Source: Paraglaciecola arctica BSs20135 (GTDB taxonomy: Bacteria > Pseudomonadota > Gammaproteobacteria > Enterobacterales > Alteromonadaceae). From it: a stretch of 55,357 bases of DNA. Below are positions 9,755-18,768 of this stretch, in pieces; within the stretch, counting starts at the first letter, position 1; the number at the start of each line of letters is the position of its first letter. The stretch covers positions 1 to 55,357 of the forward strand of contig NZ_BAEO01000066.1 of NCBI RefSeq assembly GCF_000314995.1, given 5' to 3'. The position numbers were made by a program, and so were the translations under genes. The notes beneath the pieces are model-generated. The model searched no databases. It saw only the letters and a program-made list of their open reading frames with translations, and was not told where the DNA came from.

Positions 9755-10981
9755 ATGGATATTATCCAGTTAATTACCATGCTAATTATTATCCTGACGA
9801 ATGGATTGGCGGCCATGATTTGTGCTAAGTACAGCAGATTACCCTTGACCCTGTGTATCTTATTTTGGGGCATGTTGTCTTCATTTATTATTCCCATGAG
9901 TGGTTTTGATACAGGGCTTAGATCAGATAATTTCCAAGACTTAATCTTGTTTGTACTTATTCCTATACTAGTGTTTGAAGCCGCCCTTAATCTCAATACC
10001 AAAGTCATGCGGCCTTTAATCGGAGCTATTTTATTCAGTGCCACAATAGGCATGATAATAGCGGCATCGATCGCCGCGGCCATAATGTATTATTTGATTG
10101 GTGAAACACAAGGTTTTCCTTGGATTGCGGCGTTAATTACGGGGTTGGTGATTTCTGCTACCGATCCTGTTGCCGTTGTCACTCAACTTAAAGAGGCCAA
10201 AGCCCCCGAAAAACTAGCAACCTTAATTGAAGGCGAAAGCTTATTTAATGATGCAACCGCGATTGTATTGTATGGCATTTTATTAGCCATTGCCTTAGGT
10301 GAACATCAGGTTACGGGTATGGGTGGTGTTTGGCTATTGGTGAAAGTTATGTTGGGTGGTTCGTTAGTGGGTGCAGTACTAGCAAAACTGGCTATTTTTA
10401 TTCTGAAGGTTATCCCTGCAACTTCTGCTAATTATACTGTTACTAGCCTTGCATTAGCCTATGGTAGCTTCTATCTGGCAGAACATATCTTAAATTTATC
10501 AGGGATCATTGCTGTTTTAATAGCAGCGTTAGTCGCTAAAAATGCCTTGTTGGGACTTAGAGCAAACAAAGTAGAGATCCATCAAAGTTGGGAGTTTTTG
10601 TCCTTTGTCGCTAACTTATTTGTGTTCTATTTAATGGGCTTAGTATTTACTTTTACAATGTTTAGCGATCAGTGGTTCGCCATGCTGATTGGTATATTAG
10701 CCGCCTTTGTTTCACGGTTGGTTGCTTGTTATGTGTCAATTGGATTTGGCAAATTTGTGTTGAAACATTCAGTTGAGTGGAATTATGGCCCTGTTATGGT
10801 GTGGGGCGGTTTACGCGGAGTCGTCACTATAGCTTTGGTATTGTCGTTACCAGTTGAATTGCATTATTGGTGGACAATACAATCTATTGGCTTTGGTGTG
10901 GTTCTGTTTACTTTAGTTGTTCAAGCAACGACTAACCCATGGTTAGTGCGTAAAATCGATTTCAAACAGAAACTCAACTAG
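9755..10981 (+). CDS. Cation:proton antiporter, CPA1 (NhaP-type)
   Basis: This is a 408-residue inner-membrane antiporter that exchanges protons for sodium or potassium, supporting pH and salt homeostasis. About 12 hydrophobic segments run through it. The CPA1 core motif is clear: ISATDPVAVVTQLKEAKAPE followed by EGESLFNDATAIVLYG (residues ~135-175), whose Asp residues bind the ion. Near the C terminus, VWGGLRGVVTIALVLSLP is also family-typical. I place the start at ATG 9755, where the first membrane segment begins; the upstream open frame runs through a terminator and is unlikely to be translated. Expression may depend on read-through of that terminator. Exact ion specificity cannot be told. 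Confidence 0.93.
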   Translation: MDIIQLITMLIIILTNGLAAMICAKYSRLPLTLCILFWGMLSSFIIPMSGFDTGLRSDNFQDLILFVLIPILVFEAALNLNTKVMRPLIGAILFSATIGMIIAASIAAAIMYYLIGETQGFPWIAALITGLVISATDPVAVVTQLKEAKAPEKLATLIEGESLFNDATAIVLYGILLAIALGEHQVTGMGGVWLLVKVMLGGSLVGAVLAKLAIFILKVIPATSANYTVTSLALAYGSFYLAEHILNLSGIIAVLIAALVAKNALLGLRANKVEIHQSWEFLSFVANLFVFYLMGLVFTFTMFSDQWFAMLIGILAAFVSRLVACYVSIGFGKFVLKHSVEWNYGPVMVWGGLRGVVTIALVLSLPVELHYWWTIQSIGFGVVLFTLVVQATTNPWLVRKIDFKQKLN

Positions 10982-10984
10982 TTT

Positions 10985-11290
10985 TTATTCTAATGGGCTG
11001 CCTAAATCAGTAAATATTTCGATGATATCGTCGCGTTCAATTTTGCGCATATTCAAAACGTACATGATTTGTAACAACAAATCTGCACCCATAATGCCCT
11101 TATTAACTTTATTTCTTAGGTTGTCTGCGCTTTGATGTATGCCTATATTAGATAGTCTGTCGCTGAGATCTTGATACTTAGTACCACGCTTCGACATTTC
11201 AGCCTTAAGTAGACGCTGAACCAGTTGTCGCCAATCGGCAGTTAGCGATGGTATTGTATTGTTTGTTGTTTCATCATTATTTTTAGACAT
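10985..11290 (-). CDS. DUF6471 domain protein
   Basis: A 101-residue soluble protein matching the DUF6471 pattern: ADWRQLVQRLLKAEMSKRG at residues ~20-38, then an HTH-like stretch (YQDLSDRLSNIGIHQSADNLRNKVNKG) and LLLQIMYVLNM. The arrangement resembles a small helix-turn-helix DNA-binding protein, but no function is established for the family. I chose ATG 11290; an upstream in-frame extension has no ribosome site and unusual composition. The gene converges on the antiporter gene with only 3 bp between them and is divergent from the yjfI operon, so it could regulate either. That is speculation. Confidence 0.75.
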   Translation of the reverse strand: MSKNNDETTNNTIPSLTADWRQLVQRLLKAEMSKRGTKYQDLSDRLSNIGIHQSADNLRNKVNKGIMGADLLLQIMYVLNMRKIERDDIIEIFTDLGSPLE

Positions 11291-11475
11291 AATATTAACT
11301 TTCACCAAATAACCAAACGTGACGTATAATTTACATTTAAAACATATAAATATCAAATGTTGAAAATATAATTTGACTTATTAACTTTATATTGACTAAA
11401 CTGTGCCACGTAATATCACAGATGGCTAACATCTTTGAATTACACGTTAGTCATTAGCCTTACAGGAGAGTAGCC

Positions 11476-11865
11476 ATGACTTGGGATCTTAACCAACTTG
11501 AGACCCTTTTAGCAGACAACCAAGATTTGGTTGTCACTAAAGAAGAAAATTGTTTATTAGTAGCAAACAGTGACGGAATAGATGCTTGGTTAGCCATTAG
11601 TGGTGAACAAATTTTGGTGGAATCACTATTATTTGCCAAGTCCGAAGTCAAAGACTGCGCTCTATTAAATGAAGAAATTTTAAAGACGCACATGATATTC
11701 CCACTGACAACAGTCGGTATATCGCAAGTTGCTGGTGATGAGTATTACACAGCGTTTGGCTCATTAAGTTCACAGTCTAAAGCTGAGAGTATCGTAATTG
11801 AGCTATCTACCCTGTTTCAAAATGTCGAAGCATTTTTAGATGCTTATGAAGTCCATTTGAAATAG
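11476..11865 (+). CDS. yjfI: YjfI family protein (DUF2170)
   Basis: A 129-residue soluble protein of the DUF2170 family, first gene of a yjfI-yjfJ-channel-yjfK-yjfL-yjfM-yjfC operon. It begins MTWDLNQLETLLADNQD and contains the conserved DGIDAWLAISGEQILVES. An AGGAG Shine-Dalgarno lies just before ATG 11476. Its biochemical role is unknown; its constant company with a PspA homologue points to the envelope. Genes in this operon are spaced 9-60 bp apart on one strand. Confidence 0.88.
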   Translation: MTWDLNQLETLLADNQDLVVTKEENCLLVANSDGIDAWLAISGEQILVESLLFAKSEVKDCALLNEEILKTHMIFPLTTVGISQVAGDEYYTAFGSLSSQSKAESIVIELSTLFQNVEAFLDAYEVHLK

Positions 11866-11894
11866 CACTTACTGTATTAGTTAGGAGAAAGAAT

Positions 11895-12575
11895 ATGTCA
11901 GTTTGGAGAAAATTAATTACTGCTGTTAAAGGCGGAGCAACTGAAGCGGCACAATCTGTAGCCGACAGTCAGGCCATTCGTATTCTTGAGCAAGAAATTC
12001 GTGAAGCCAAAGATGAGCTGCGTAAGTCAGATCACGCCAGAACTCAAATATTGGCTAAGTGCAAACTAGCTCAACAAAAAGTAGACAGCTTACAAGCATC
12101 AGTTGAGCAATACGAAGCCCATGCTCGTAAAGCAGTAGACACTGATCGTCAATTAGCCTTAGATTGTGCACAAAAAGTCGGTGATTTGCGTGCGGAGCAA
12201 GATGGCGAACAAAAATACCTTGACCAGTTTAAGCAATCTGAAAAACAACTTGCAGTTAATATTAAGCAAGCGAAATCAAATCTAAAACGTTTGGAACAAC
12301 AGGTTGATATGGTAAAGGCCACTGAGTCAGTGCAAAAAGCACAGGTTGCAGTGTCATCTCGTCATTTGGGCGCCAACAGCAAGATGAAAACTGCCACCGA
12401 ATCTTTGTCACGTATTCAAGACAAACAAAACTTGCGTAATGCTGAATTACAAGCGGCAGAAGAACTCGCAACTGAAGAGTCTAGTGATGACTTGAGCAAA
12501 CGTTTAGCAGAAGCAGGAATTGCTGGCGGCAACGCATCAGCAGATGATGAACTTAGCCGTATATTAGGCAAATAA
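11895..12575 (+). CDS. yjfJ: PspA/IM30 family protein (YjfJ)
   Basis: PspA/IM30 proteins are long coiled coils that assemble on the inner face of the cytoplasmic membrane and stabilise it under stress. The 226-residue product starts MSVWRKLITAVKGGATEA, which can form the amphipathic membrane-binding helix, then has heptad-rich helices from ~25 to ~190 (EQEIREAKDELRKS, LKRLEQQVDMVKA). It has the length of E. coli YjfJ. A good AGGAG-type site precedes the ATG. Placed second in the operon, it is the best candidate for the structural core of this system. Confidence 0.92.
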   Translation: MSVWRKLITAVKGGATEAAQSVADSQAIRILEQEIREAKDELRKSDHARTQILAKCKLAQQKVDSLQASVEQYEAHARKAVDTDRQLALDCAQKVGDLRAEQDGEQKYLDQFKQSEKQLAVNIKQAKSNLKRLEQQVDMVKATESVQKAQVAVSSRHLGANSKMKTATESLSRIQDKQNLRNAELQAAEELATEESSDDLSKRLAEAGIAGGNASADDELSRILGK

Positions 12576-12605
12576 TTCATTGGCTTTTGAAGTGAAACAA
12601 GGCAA

Positions 12606-13658
12606 ATGATGTTTCTAAGATTACGCAAGATGTTGAGTCGAGTGTTTACCGAGATGCGCTGGTACAGTATTGTACTGGCGCTTCTTTTTTATGGTTTAAG
12701 CAGTTGGTTACTACTACATCTAGCGGGAGAAGAATCATTAACTCAACCAGTAGATTTTATTTATTGGTTGGTCGTCACAGGTTCAACAGTCGGTTACGGT
12801 GATTTGTCACCCAGCACCACCGCAGGCAAATACTTAGTATCCTTTTACATTATTCCATTAGGTCTGAGTATTTTTGCTCTAGTATTAGGGCGCGTCGCAT
12901 CTTGGGTATCGAATCAATGGCAAAGAGGAGCAAGAGGTTTGAAAAGTTTAAATGTTGAAGATCATATTCTTGTGCTGGGTTGGAACGGTCATCGCACCAT
13001 ACGTTTATTAAATCTATTAATCCGTGAACGCTCGTCCATCGAAGATGATCCCGTCATAGTGCTATGTGTTAGAGCCGATATCACTAACCCTTTACCCGGC
13101 CAAATTGAGTTTATCAAAGTTGCCACCTTTAGTAATGATACCGATATGGACAGAGCTTGCGTATCCAAGGCTCGTGTGGTGTTAATGGATAATCCAGAAG
13201 ACGACCTCACTATGACTACCGCATTATATTGCAGTCAACGTAACCCAACTGCACAAATGGTGGCCTATTTTAATGATGAGAGTTTAGTCGGTTTATTACA
13301 AAAACACTGCCCTAACGTGGAGTGTACCCCTAGTGTCGCAGTAGAGATGTTAGCTAAGTCGGCGTTTGACCCTGGTTCAAGCTTGTTACATCACGACCTT
13401 TTAGATATTAATCATGGACAGGCGCAATATTCAGTTTGTATTCCAGCTCATATCCCACCATTAAAAATTGAAAATATCTTTGAAATGCTTAAACGCAAGT
13501 ATCGCGCTACTTTGATAGGTATGGTCAAAGCAGATGAAAAGTTAAATATTCAAGTTAATCCAGATTTAAATTTGATGCTCTCACCCGGTGATAAAATTTT
13601 CTATATAGCCGATGAGAGGATAATCAAATTTCAGTGGAGTGACTTTGAAGAAAAGTAA
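12606..13658 (+). CDS. Potassium channel with RCK/TrkA-N domain
   Basis: A 350-residue two-helix potassium channel. Membrane helix 1 is at residues ~21-39, the selectivity filter TGSTVGYGDLSP has TVGYGD at 61-66, and the second helix spans ~76-96. A cytoplasmic RCK (TrkA-N) Rossmann domain follows (HILVLGWNGHRTIRLLNLL at ~118) and a TrkA-C-like end. Such channels are gated by ligands bound to the RCK ring. E. coli yjfIJ and yjfKLMC contain no channel at this point, so its insertion between yjfJ and yjfK links potassium flux to the PspA module. ATG 12606 is one of two tandem ATGs. Confidence 0.9.
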   Translation: MMFLRLRKMLSRVFTEMRWYSIVLALLFYGLSSWLLLHLAGEESLTQPVDFIYWLVVTGSTVGYGDLSPSTTAGKYLVSFYIIPLGLSIFALVLGRVASWVSNQWQRGARGLKSLNVEDHILVLGWNGHRTIRLLNLLIRERSSIEDDPVIVLCVRADITNPLPGQIEFIKVATFSNDTDMDRACVSKARVVLMDNPEDDLTMTTALYCSQRNPTAQMVAYFNDESLVGLLQKHCPNVECTPSVAVEMLAKSAFDPGSSLLHHDLLDINHGQAQYSVCIPAHIPPLKIENIFEMLKRKYRATLIGMVKADEKLNIQVNPDLNLMLSPGDKIFYIADERIIKFQWSDFEEK

Positions 13659-13670
13659 ATAGGCTCGCAT

Positions 13671-14318
13671 ATGTTTAGTAAATTATTTGGTAAAAAAGAA
13701 ACCAAAACAACACCTAAAGCACCTGAAATCATGGGGTTGTACTTAGGTGGTTCGTTTGAACTCGATCCCCTTAAATTACGTTTAATTGAGCCACAACTGA
13801 TGATTGAAAAAGCGGCTAGTCAGCACCTTATTCAAGCAGTAGGTGAAGTGAATTTGGATACCGGTGGCAAAATTTTACGTTTTTACACAGATGATGATGC
13901 CTTTTTACAAGTTATCTTAGATGGTGGTGATACAGAAAATCACATCACAGATGTAAAGCTATGGTACTTTTACGAGACTAAAACCATAGGTTCAGAAGCT
14001 CAGTGGAAACAAACTATTGCCTCAGGTGTATCCAAACCAACTTATCAGCTTGAAGACACAGAATATCAGCGCGTGTGGGATGCAGTGGGTGATGAATCAC
14101 CACCCGTTGCTATGACCGAAAAGACCTATGAACAAGATGGTGATACTAGCGAGACCGATCAGTTTGTGATGTTATATGAACGTCAACTTGACGACGACGA
14201 AACGGAAACCTTACTAGTCACCGCTGAAGAAAAATTAGTAAATAACAATTTTGACCGTTGCTTAGTCGTCAGTACTGGCTTTAATATTGGTCAAGCAGAT
14301 ATTAAGATTAATGGCTAA
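13671..14318 (+). CDS. yjfK: YjfK family protein (DUF2491)
   Basis: A 215-residue soluble protein of the DUF2491 family. It starts MFSKLFGKKETKTTPKAPE and contains a conserved acidic beta-rich body (FYTDDDAFLQVILDGGDTE, VKLWYFYETKTIGSEAQW). It has no signal peptide, membrane segment or recognisable catalytic motif. It lies 12 bp after the channel gene and before yjfL in the usual E. coli order. Function unknown; a cytoplasmic partner of the membrane proteins in this operon is the likely role. Confidence 0.87.
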   Translation: MFSKLFGKKETKTTPKAPEIMGLYLGGSFELDPLKLRLIEPQLMIEKAASQHLIQAVGEVNLDTGGKILRFYTDDDAFLQVILDGGDTENHITDVKLWYFYETKTIGSEAQWKQTIASGVSKPTYQLEDTEYQRVWDAVGDESPPVAMTEKTYEQDGDTSETDQFVMLYERQLDDDETETLLVTAEEKLVNNNFDRCLVVSTGFNIGQADIKING

Positions 14319-14374
14319 CAAGTAACGAGAATTGTTCGCTCAGTTAAATATCACCTAACAAAAAAGGAATAATA

Positions 14375-14791
14375 ATGGACGCAGTATTAAATTCAATCTC
14401 AGGCTTGGACAACTTTGCACTGTACTTTGGCGTTTCAATTTTGTTGTTGTTTGTGTTTAAAGTGGTGTACGCCTTTGTGACACCTCATGATGAATGGGCA
14501 CTAGTTAAGGTACATAAAAATCAAGCAGCAGCCATAGGTTTTGGTGGAGCCATGATAGGCTTTAGTATCGCCTTAGCAGGTGCCGTAGCTAACTCAGAAT
14601 TTTTAATCGATTTTGTGATTTGGGGCATAGTGGCAATTATTGCTCAATCCCTAGCCTTTGCCTTATTACGTTTTACCTTTATGCCTAAAATTGCTGACAG
14701 AATTGATAAAAATGAAATATCAGCTGGGACTATTTTAGCAGCTGTTTCTATTTCTGTTGGGCTGCTTAACGCTGCTTGTATGAGTTACTAG
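14375..14791 (+). CDS. yjfL: YjfL family inner-membrane protein (DUF350)
   Basis: A 138-residue protein made of two DUF350 half-repeats with four predicted membrane helices (residues ~16-34, ~50-72, ~80-102, ~112-132). The signature ALVKVHKNQAAAIGFGGAMIGFSIALAGAV is in the first half. An AAAGGAA site precedes the ATG. DUF350 proteins have no proven activity but recur with PspA-type and ATP-grasp genes, suggesting a membrane-anchored component of the same stress system. Confidence 0.9.
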   Translation: MDAVLNSISGLDNFALYFGVSILLLFVFKVVYAFVTPHDEWALVKVHKNQAAAIGFGGAMIGFSIALAGAVANSEFLIDFVIWGIVAIIAQSLAFALLRFTFMPKIADRIDKNEISAGTILAAVSISVGLLNAACMSY

Positions 14792-14800
14792 GAGAGCCAT

Positions 14801-15415
14801 ATGCAATCCAATAAAACCAAGCGTTCAAAGTCAATCAATCTAGTCAGTATGCGTAAAAGCTTTAGTGTTAAACCTTTAGCATTAGGTATTGCAGCAATCT
14901 TTCTTACCGCTTGTGGTGACGACCAAGATGCTGCGGTATTTACTAGCGTAGATGATTGTACTAATGCAAATCCTGAGTTTGCTGCAAAATGTAAAACTGC
15001 TTATGAAGATGCTGTAAAAGAAGCAGAACGTACCGGACCCAAATACAATTCACAGTCAGATTGCGAAACAGAATTCGGCAACAATCAGTGCCGAGTTGTG
15101 CAGCGCGACTCAGGATCGTTTTTTATGCCTTTAATGGCTGGCTACATGTTAAGCAATTTAATGTCGCCTAGAGGTTATTATTCTCAGCCCATGTTCACAT
15201 CTCATTCTAGAAATTCATCTTATAGAAATAGATGGATAGGTGCAGATGGCCATGATTTTGGCGACAATCGCCGCAGAACTATGAAGGTTAGTGAGAAATC
15301 GCTGAAACCTAAACCGACAGTGACCAAAACGATGAGTCGTGGTGGATTTGGTAGCAGTGTACGCGCTAAATCTAGTTGGGGCAGCAGCTCTAAAAAAGGT
15401 GGCTGGGGTGGTTAA
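14801..15415 (+). CDS. yjfM: YjfM family lipoprotein-like protein (DUF1190)
   Basis: A 204-residue exported protein. After a basic start it has a hydrophobic stretch ending in the lipobox FLTACG (Cys ~39), so it is probably a lipoprotein. The mature part has a paired-cysteine DUF1190 domain (DDCTNANPEFAAKCKTAY, DCETEFGNNQCRVV), a hydrophobic FFMPLMAGYMLSNLM patch, and a Ser/Gly/Lys-rich tail ending SSSKKGGWGG. An AGGAG site precedes the ATG 9 bp after yjfL. It ties the cytoplasmic and membrane parts of the operon to the periplasm. Function unknown. Confidence 0.87.
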   Translation: MQSNKTKRSKSINLVSMRKSFSVKPLALGIAAIFLTACGDDQDAAVFTSVDDCTNANPEFAAKCKTAYEDAVKEAERTGPKYNSQSDCETEFGNNQCRVVQRDSGSFFMPLMAGYMLSNLMSPRGYYSQPMFTSHSRNSSYRNRWIGADGHDFGDNRRRTMKVSEKSLKPKPTVTKTMSRGGFGSSVRAKSSWGSSSKKGGWGG

Positions 15416-15448
15416 CCCAAATGTTAAAGGTTTTATGCCGTACAAACC

Positions 15449-16612
15449 ATGTTAAGAGTTGCCATCCCTGAACGTGCCAATTGGAAAAGAAAAGCCGAAG
15501 AGTTCGGCTTTAAATTTCATACTATGCATGGTGAAGCTTATTGGGATGAATCGGCTTATTATCAATTCTCTCTCGAACAAATTGAACAAGACTTAGAGGC
15601 ACCCACTGAAGACATTCACAAGATGTGTTTGGCTGTGGTAGACAAGGTTGTCAACTCTGAAGAATTGTTAGAAAAATTCCAAATTCCACAACATTTTTGG
15701 CAACAAATATCCGACTCCTGGAAAAACCAAGATCCTAGTCTCTATTCTCGCTTGGACTTTGCTTATCACGGCAAAGGTCCAGCTAAGTTGTACGAAAACA
15801 ATGCTGATACCCCCACGTCTTTGTATGAATCAGGATTCTGGCAGTGGTTATGGTTAGAAGAGCAAGTCAATGCTGGAAAAATTGCTAAACAAGCTGATCA
15901 ATTTAACTCGCTACAAGAAAAACTAGTACATAGATTAGCCGCCATAGCCAAACATTACGATATCAGCCAGATGCATTTTGCCTGTTGCCAAGATACCGAT
16001 GAAGATCGTGGCACAGTGCAATATTTACAAGATTGTGCAAAAGAGTCTGGTTTAAGTGATGACTTTGTATTTATTGAAGATATTGGCCTTGCTGAGTGTG
16101 GTAGTTTTAGTGATTTGCAAGACAACAAAATTGAGACATTGTTTAAACTTTATCCATGGGAGTTTATGCAACGAGAAGAGTTTGGCCAATCTATTAAAAA
16201 CGCACAGGTGAATTGGCTAGAGCCAATTTGGAAATCGATTTTATCTAACAAAGCCTTGATGCCGATGTTGTGGAAGATGTTTCCCAATCATCCAAATCTA
16301 TTAGCGGCGTATTTTGAAGATGAATTATCCAAGGCAACAGAAACAAAGTTAGTCAAAAAACCGATTTTCTCTCGGGAAGGTGCCAATATCAGTGTCATTG
16401 AAAATGGCAAAACAGTGTTACATGCCGATGGCCCATACGGTGAAGAAGGCTTTATTTACCAGGCTTATTATCCCCTGCCCCAATTTGGTAATAATCACAC
16501 CCTGATAGGTTCTTGGCTGGTGAATGATCAAGCCGCAGGCATTTCCTTAAGAGAAGATTCATCACCTATCACTCAAGATATGTCACGTTATTTGCCGCAT
16601 ATTATTTTGTGA
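15449..16612 (+). CDS. yjfC: Glutathionylspermidine synthase-family ATP-grasp protein YjfC
   Basis: An ATP-grasp ligase of the glutathionylspermidine synthase C-terminal family. The 387-residue length equals that of E. coli YjfC. It opens [21 protein letters not shown] and keeps the family landmarks: [46 protein letters not shown] (ATP lysine region) and [18 protein letters not shown] near the end. It lacks the N-terminal amidase domain of E. coli Gsp. The family joins an amine to a carboxylate; the substrate of YjfC types is unknown. Last gene of the yjf operon. Confidence 0.92.
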   Translation: MLRVAIPERANWKRKAEEFGFKFHTMHGEAYWDESAYYQFSLEQIEQDLEAPTEDIHKMCLAVVDKVVNSEELLEKFQIPQHFWQQISDSWKNQDPSLYSRLDFAYHGKGPAKLYENNADTPTSLYESGFWQWLWLEEQVNAGKIAKQADQFNSLQEKLVHRLAAIAKHYDISQMHFACCQDTDEDRGTVQYLQDCAKESGLSDDFVFIEDIGLAECGSFSDLQDNKIETLFKLYPWEFMQREEFGQSIKNAQVNWLEPIWKSILSNKALMPMLWKMFPNHPNLLAAYFEDELSKATETKLVKKPIFSREGANISVIENGKTVLHADGPYGEEGFIYQAYYPLPQFGNNHTLIGSWLVNDQAAGISLREDSSPITQDMSRYLPHIIL

Positions 16613-16683
16613 CAATTTGACATGACTTTTGTGTAATTAATCAGTCACACTATTACCATCTATTTTAATCGCAGTGTATTTCA

Positions 16684-17253
16684 ATGACCCATTCAATAGG
16701 CAGAGCTTCAAATACCAAACAACAAATTCGCTTAGTACTTGCGATATTTTTGTTGATCAGCGCGATCGAGATAATTAACTTACTGACAGGAAGAATGCTT
16801 AATCACCTAGGTAATATTCCACGCTATGTTCCTGGACTTAGAGGCATAGTGTTAGGCCCATTTTTACATGGCAGTTTACAGCACTATTTTTCGAATATTA
16901 TCCCTTTATGTATTTTCAGCTATCTACTGCTGCAGTATGGCTTAAAGCGCTACATGCAGTTAACCATTTGGATAATATTAATAACGGGCTTGTTGGTGTG
17001 GTTATTTGGCCGACCTGCCACCCACATTGGTGCAAGCGGAGTCATTTATGGCTACTTTGGTTATTTGCTTTTAGCTGGTTTTTTAAGCGGCAAATTTAAA
17101 CTTATGATTATTTCTGTATTAGTCGCATTTTTTTATGGCGGTTTAATTCTAGGTGTTTTTCCTTCCGCCCCTTTTGTTTCTTGGGAGTCGCACTTGTTTG
17201 GTTTTATTGCTGGATTAGCAGGTGCAAAATTATGGGCAAAACCATCGCCCTAG
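16684..17253 (+). CDS. Rhomboid family intramembrane serine protease
   Basis: A six-helix membrane protease of 189 residues. The catalytic dyad is visible: Ser118 in HIGASGVIYG and His170 in SWESHLFGFIAG. HGSLQHYFSNIIPL (residues ~62-74) supplies the conserved His and Asn of the second helix. It should cut transmembrane segments of other proteins. It lacks the marks of rhombosortase and no GlyGly-CTERM gene is nearby. It lies 71 bp after yjfC on the same strand and could be cotranscribed; whether it acts in that system is unknown. Confidence 0.9.
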   Translation: MTHSIGRASNTKQQIRLVLAIFLLISAIEIINLLTGRMLNHLGNIPRYVPGLRGIVLGPFLHGSLQHYFSNIIPLCIFSYLLLQYGLKRYMQLTIWIILITGLLVWLFGRPATHIGASGVIYGYFGYLLLAGFLSGKFKLMIISVLVAFFYGGLILGVFPSAPFVSWESHLFGFIAGLAGAKLWAKPSP

Positions 17254-17310
17254 GCAGTTAATACGAATATACTAATATCAAACAATCAATTGAAAAATAA
17301 AAGGTAATCA

Positions 17311-18009
17311 ATGTCAGACCCTAAACCACAAAAAAAATCAGGTTTGCTGGGTAATCTAGCCTTCAATATTATTATTCCCGTGGTGATTTTAACTAACCTC
17401 AGCAGTGATGAATATTTAGGGCCTGCATGGAGTATTGTGGCAGCGCTGATTTTCCCTATTGGCTTTGGTATCTGGGATCTCAAACAAACATCCAAAATAA
17501 ACCCGTTTTCAGTGCTTGGGATTGTCAGTGTATTCCTAACAGGCGGTATCAGTTTATTAGAACTACCTGCCGAATATATTGCCATTAAAGAAGCAACCAT
17601 ACCGGCTATCATTGGTATTGCGGTTCTTATCACCCAAAGAACCAGTAAGCCTTTGTTGAAAGTGTTTGTATTAAGTGAGCAAATTATTAATTGGGAAAAC
17701 CTCAATCAATCCTTAGAAAACTCTGGCGCAAGTAACGAATTTGAGAAAAAGATGGCGATTAGTTCTTATATAGTTGCAGCCTCTTTTTTCTTGTCTGCAG
17801 CACTAAATTACATTTTGGCTAAAGTTATATTAGTCAGCCCTCCTGGTACCACAGAATACACTGAAGAATTAGGTAGAATGACGGCCTTGAGTTACCCAGT
17901 GATAGTGATCCCAAGTATGCTGATGTTGATTGCAGCCTTGTGGTACATCTTTGCGCAGATAAAAAAACTAACAGGTGAAGATCTCGATCACTTTTTAGCA
18001 GACGTTTAA
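17311..18009 (+). CDS. VC0807-type membrane protein
   Basis: A 232-residue inner-membrane protein with about six hydrophobic segments: residues ~13-30, 37-52, 66-80, 90-106, ~148-168 and ~198-218. It contains the pattern AALIFPIGFGIWDLKQ that I associate with the VC0807 family, a broad proteobacterial group without known function. The start is ATG 17311 with an AAAAGG site. It follows the rhomboid gene by 57 bp and precedes an ABC transporter operon by 55 bp. Confidence 0.75.
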   Translation: MSDPKPQKKSGLLGNLAFNIIIPVVILTNLSSDEYLGPAWSIVAALIFPIGFGIWDLKQTSKINPFSVLGIVSVFLTGGISLLELPAEYIAIKEATIPAIIGIAVLITQRTSKPLLKVFVLSEQIINWENLNQSLENSGASNEFEKKMAISSYIVAASFFLSAALNYILAKVILVSPPGTTEYTEELGRMTALSYPVIVIPSMLMLIAALWYIFAQIKKLTGEDLDHFLADV

Positions 18010-18064
18010 ACGTTAAGTTTTAACGTACTGCTTATATCCATCATAAAAAGATAATAAGGCAGAG

Positions 18065-18766
18065 ATGATTGAAGTTATCGGTTTAGTCAAACAAATTACT
18101 GATGGTCATTCGAACAAGAAAATCTTAGATGCCCTCGATTTTCACCTTAAAGCCAAAAAATCTGTCGCCATTAGTGGCGATTCAGGCTCTGGCAAGTCTA
18201 CCTTACTCAATATACTGGCCGCTTTAGATAACGCTGATAAAGGTGTGGTTAAAGTGGCAGGCTTAACACTCAATAATATGAGTGAGGTACAAGCTGATCA
18301 GTTTCGAAAAAAACACTTAGGCATAGTTTTCCAACAGTTTAATTTAATTGACTGTTTATCGGTGTGGGACAACATCACCTTTCCTGCCAGACTGAATGGT
18401 TTGCCAATCGGCCCTTTCCACAATGATTTATTAGAGCAGTTGGGATTAAAATCACACAAACACAAACTACCGGTAAATTTATCTGGTGGAGAGCAACAAA
18501 GGGTTGCCATTGCCCGTGCATTGTCCCATCAACCCAGTTTAGTGTTAGCCGATGAACCCACTGGCAACTTAGACGATAACAATAGCCAAGTTGTTAGTGA
18601 GTTATTATTTAGGTTATGCAAGCAACTGGGTCTAACCTTAGTAGTAGTGACACATAGCCCCAAGGTAGCTGCTTTTGCGGATTCTCGATTATTGTTACAA
18701 CAAGGGCGCCTGCATGCTTTCTCAAATCAGCCCCCAAATCAGACATCAAACTTAGTATCAGCTTAA
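18065..18766 (+). CDS. ABC transporter ATP-binding protein (LolD/MacB type)
   Basis: The ATPase of a lipoprotein/MacB-type ABC transporter, 233 residues. Walker A is GDSGSGKST at 38-46, the signature LSGGEQQRVAIARAL is near 140, and Walker B LVLADEPTGNLD near 160; the TGNLD ending is typical of LolD/MacB/FtsE-like subunits. It lies 2 bp before the FtsX-like permease. The set with an AttH-like lipoprotein downstream resembles att-type operons. Substrate unknown: membrane-derived lipids or peptides are likely for this group. Confidence 0.93.
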   Translation: MIEVIGLVKQITDGHSNKKILDALDFHLKAKKSVAISGDSGSGKSTLLNILAALDNADKGVVKVAGLTLNNMSEVQADQFRKKHLGIVFQQFNLIDCLSVWDNITFPARLNGLPIGPFHNDLLEQLGLKSHKHKLPVNLSGGEQQRVAIARALSHQPSLVLADEPTGNLDDNNSQVVSELLFRLCKQLGLTLVVVTHSPKVAAFADSRLLLQQGRLHAFSNQPPNQTSNLVSA

Positions 18767-18768
18767 CT

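Noticed and set aside
11400-11475. Possible sigma-54 promoter (TGGCTAACATCTTTGAA) ahead of yjfI, as at E. coli pspA
   Set aside because: TGGC is present but the -12 GC is missing at the correct spacing, so the match fails at an essential position.
16684-17253. Rhomboid gene as a rhombosortase
   Set aside because: Its motifs are those of general rhomboids and there is no GlyGly-CTERM protein here; the sorting tails in this window are PEP-CTERM.
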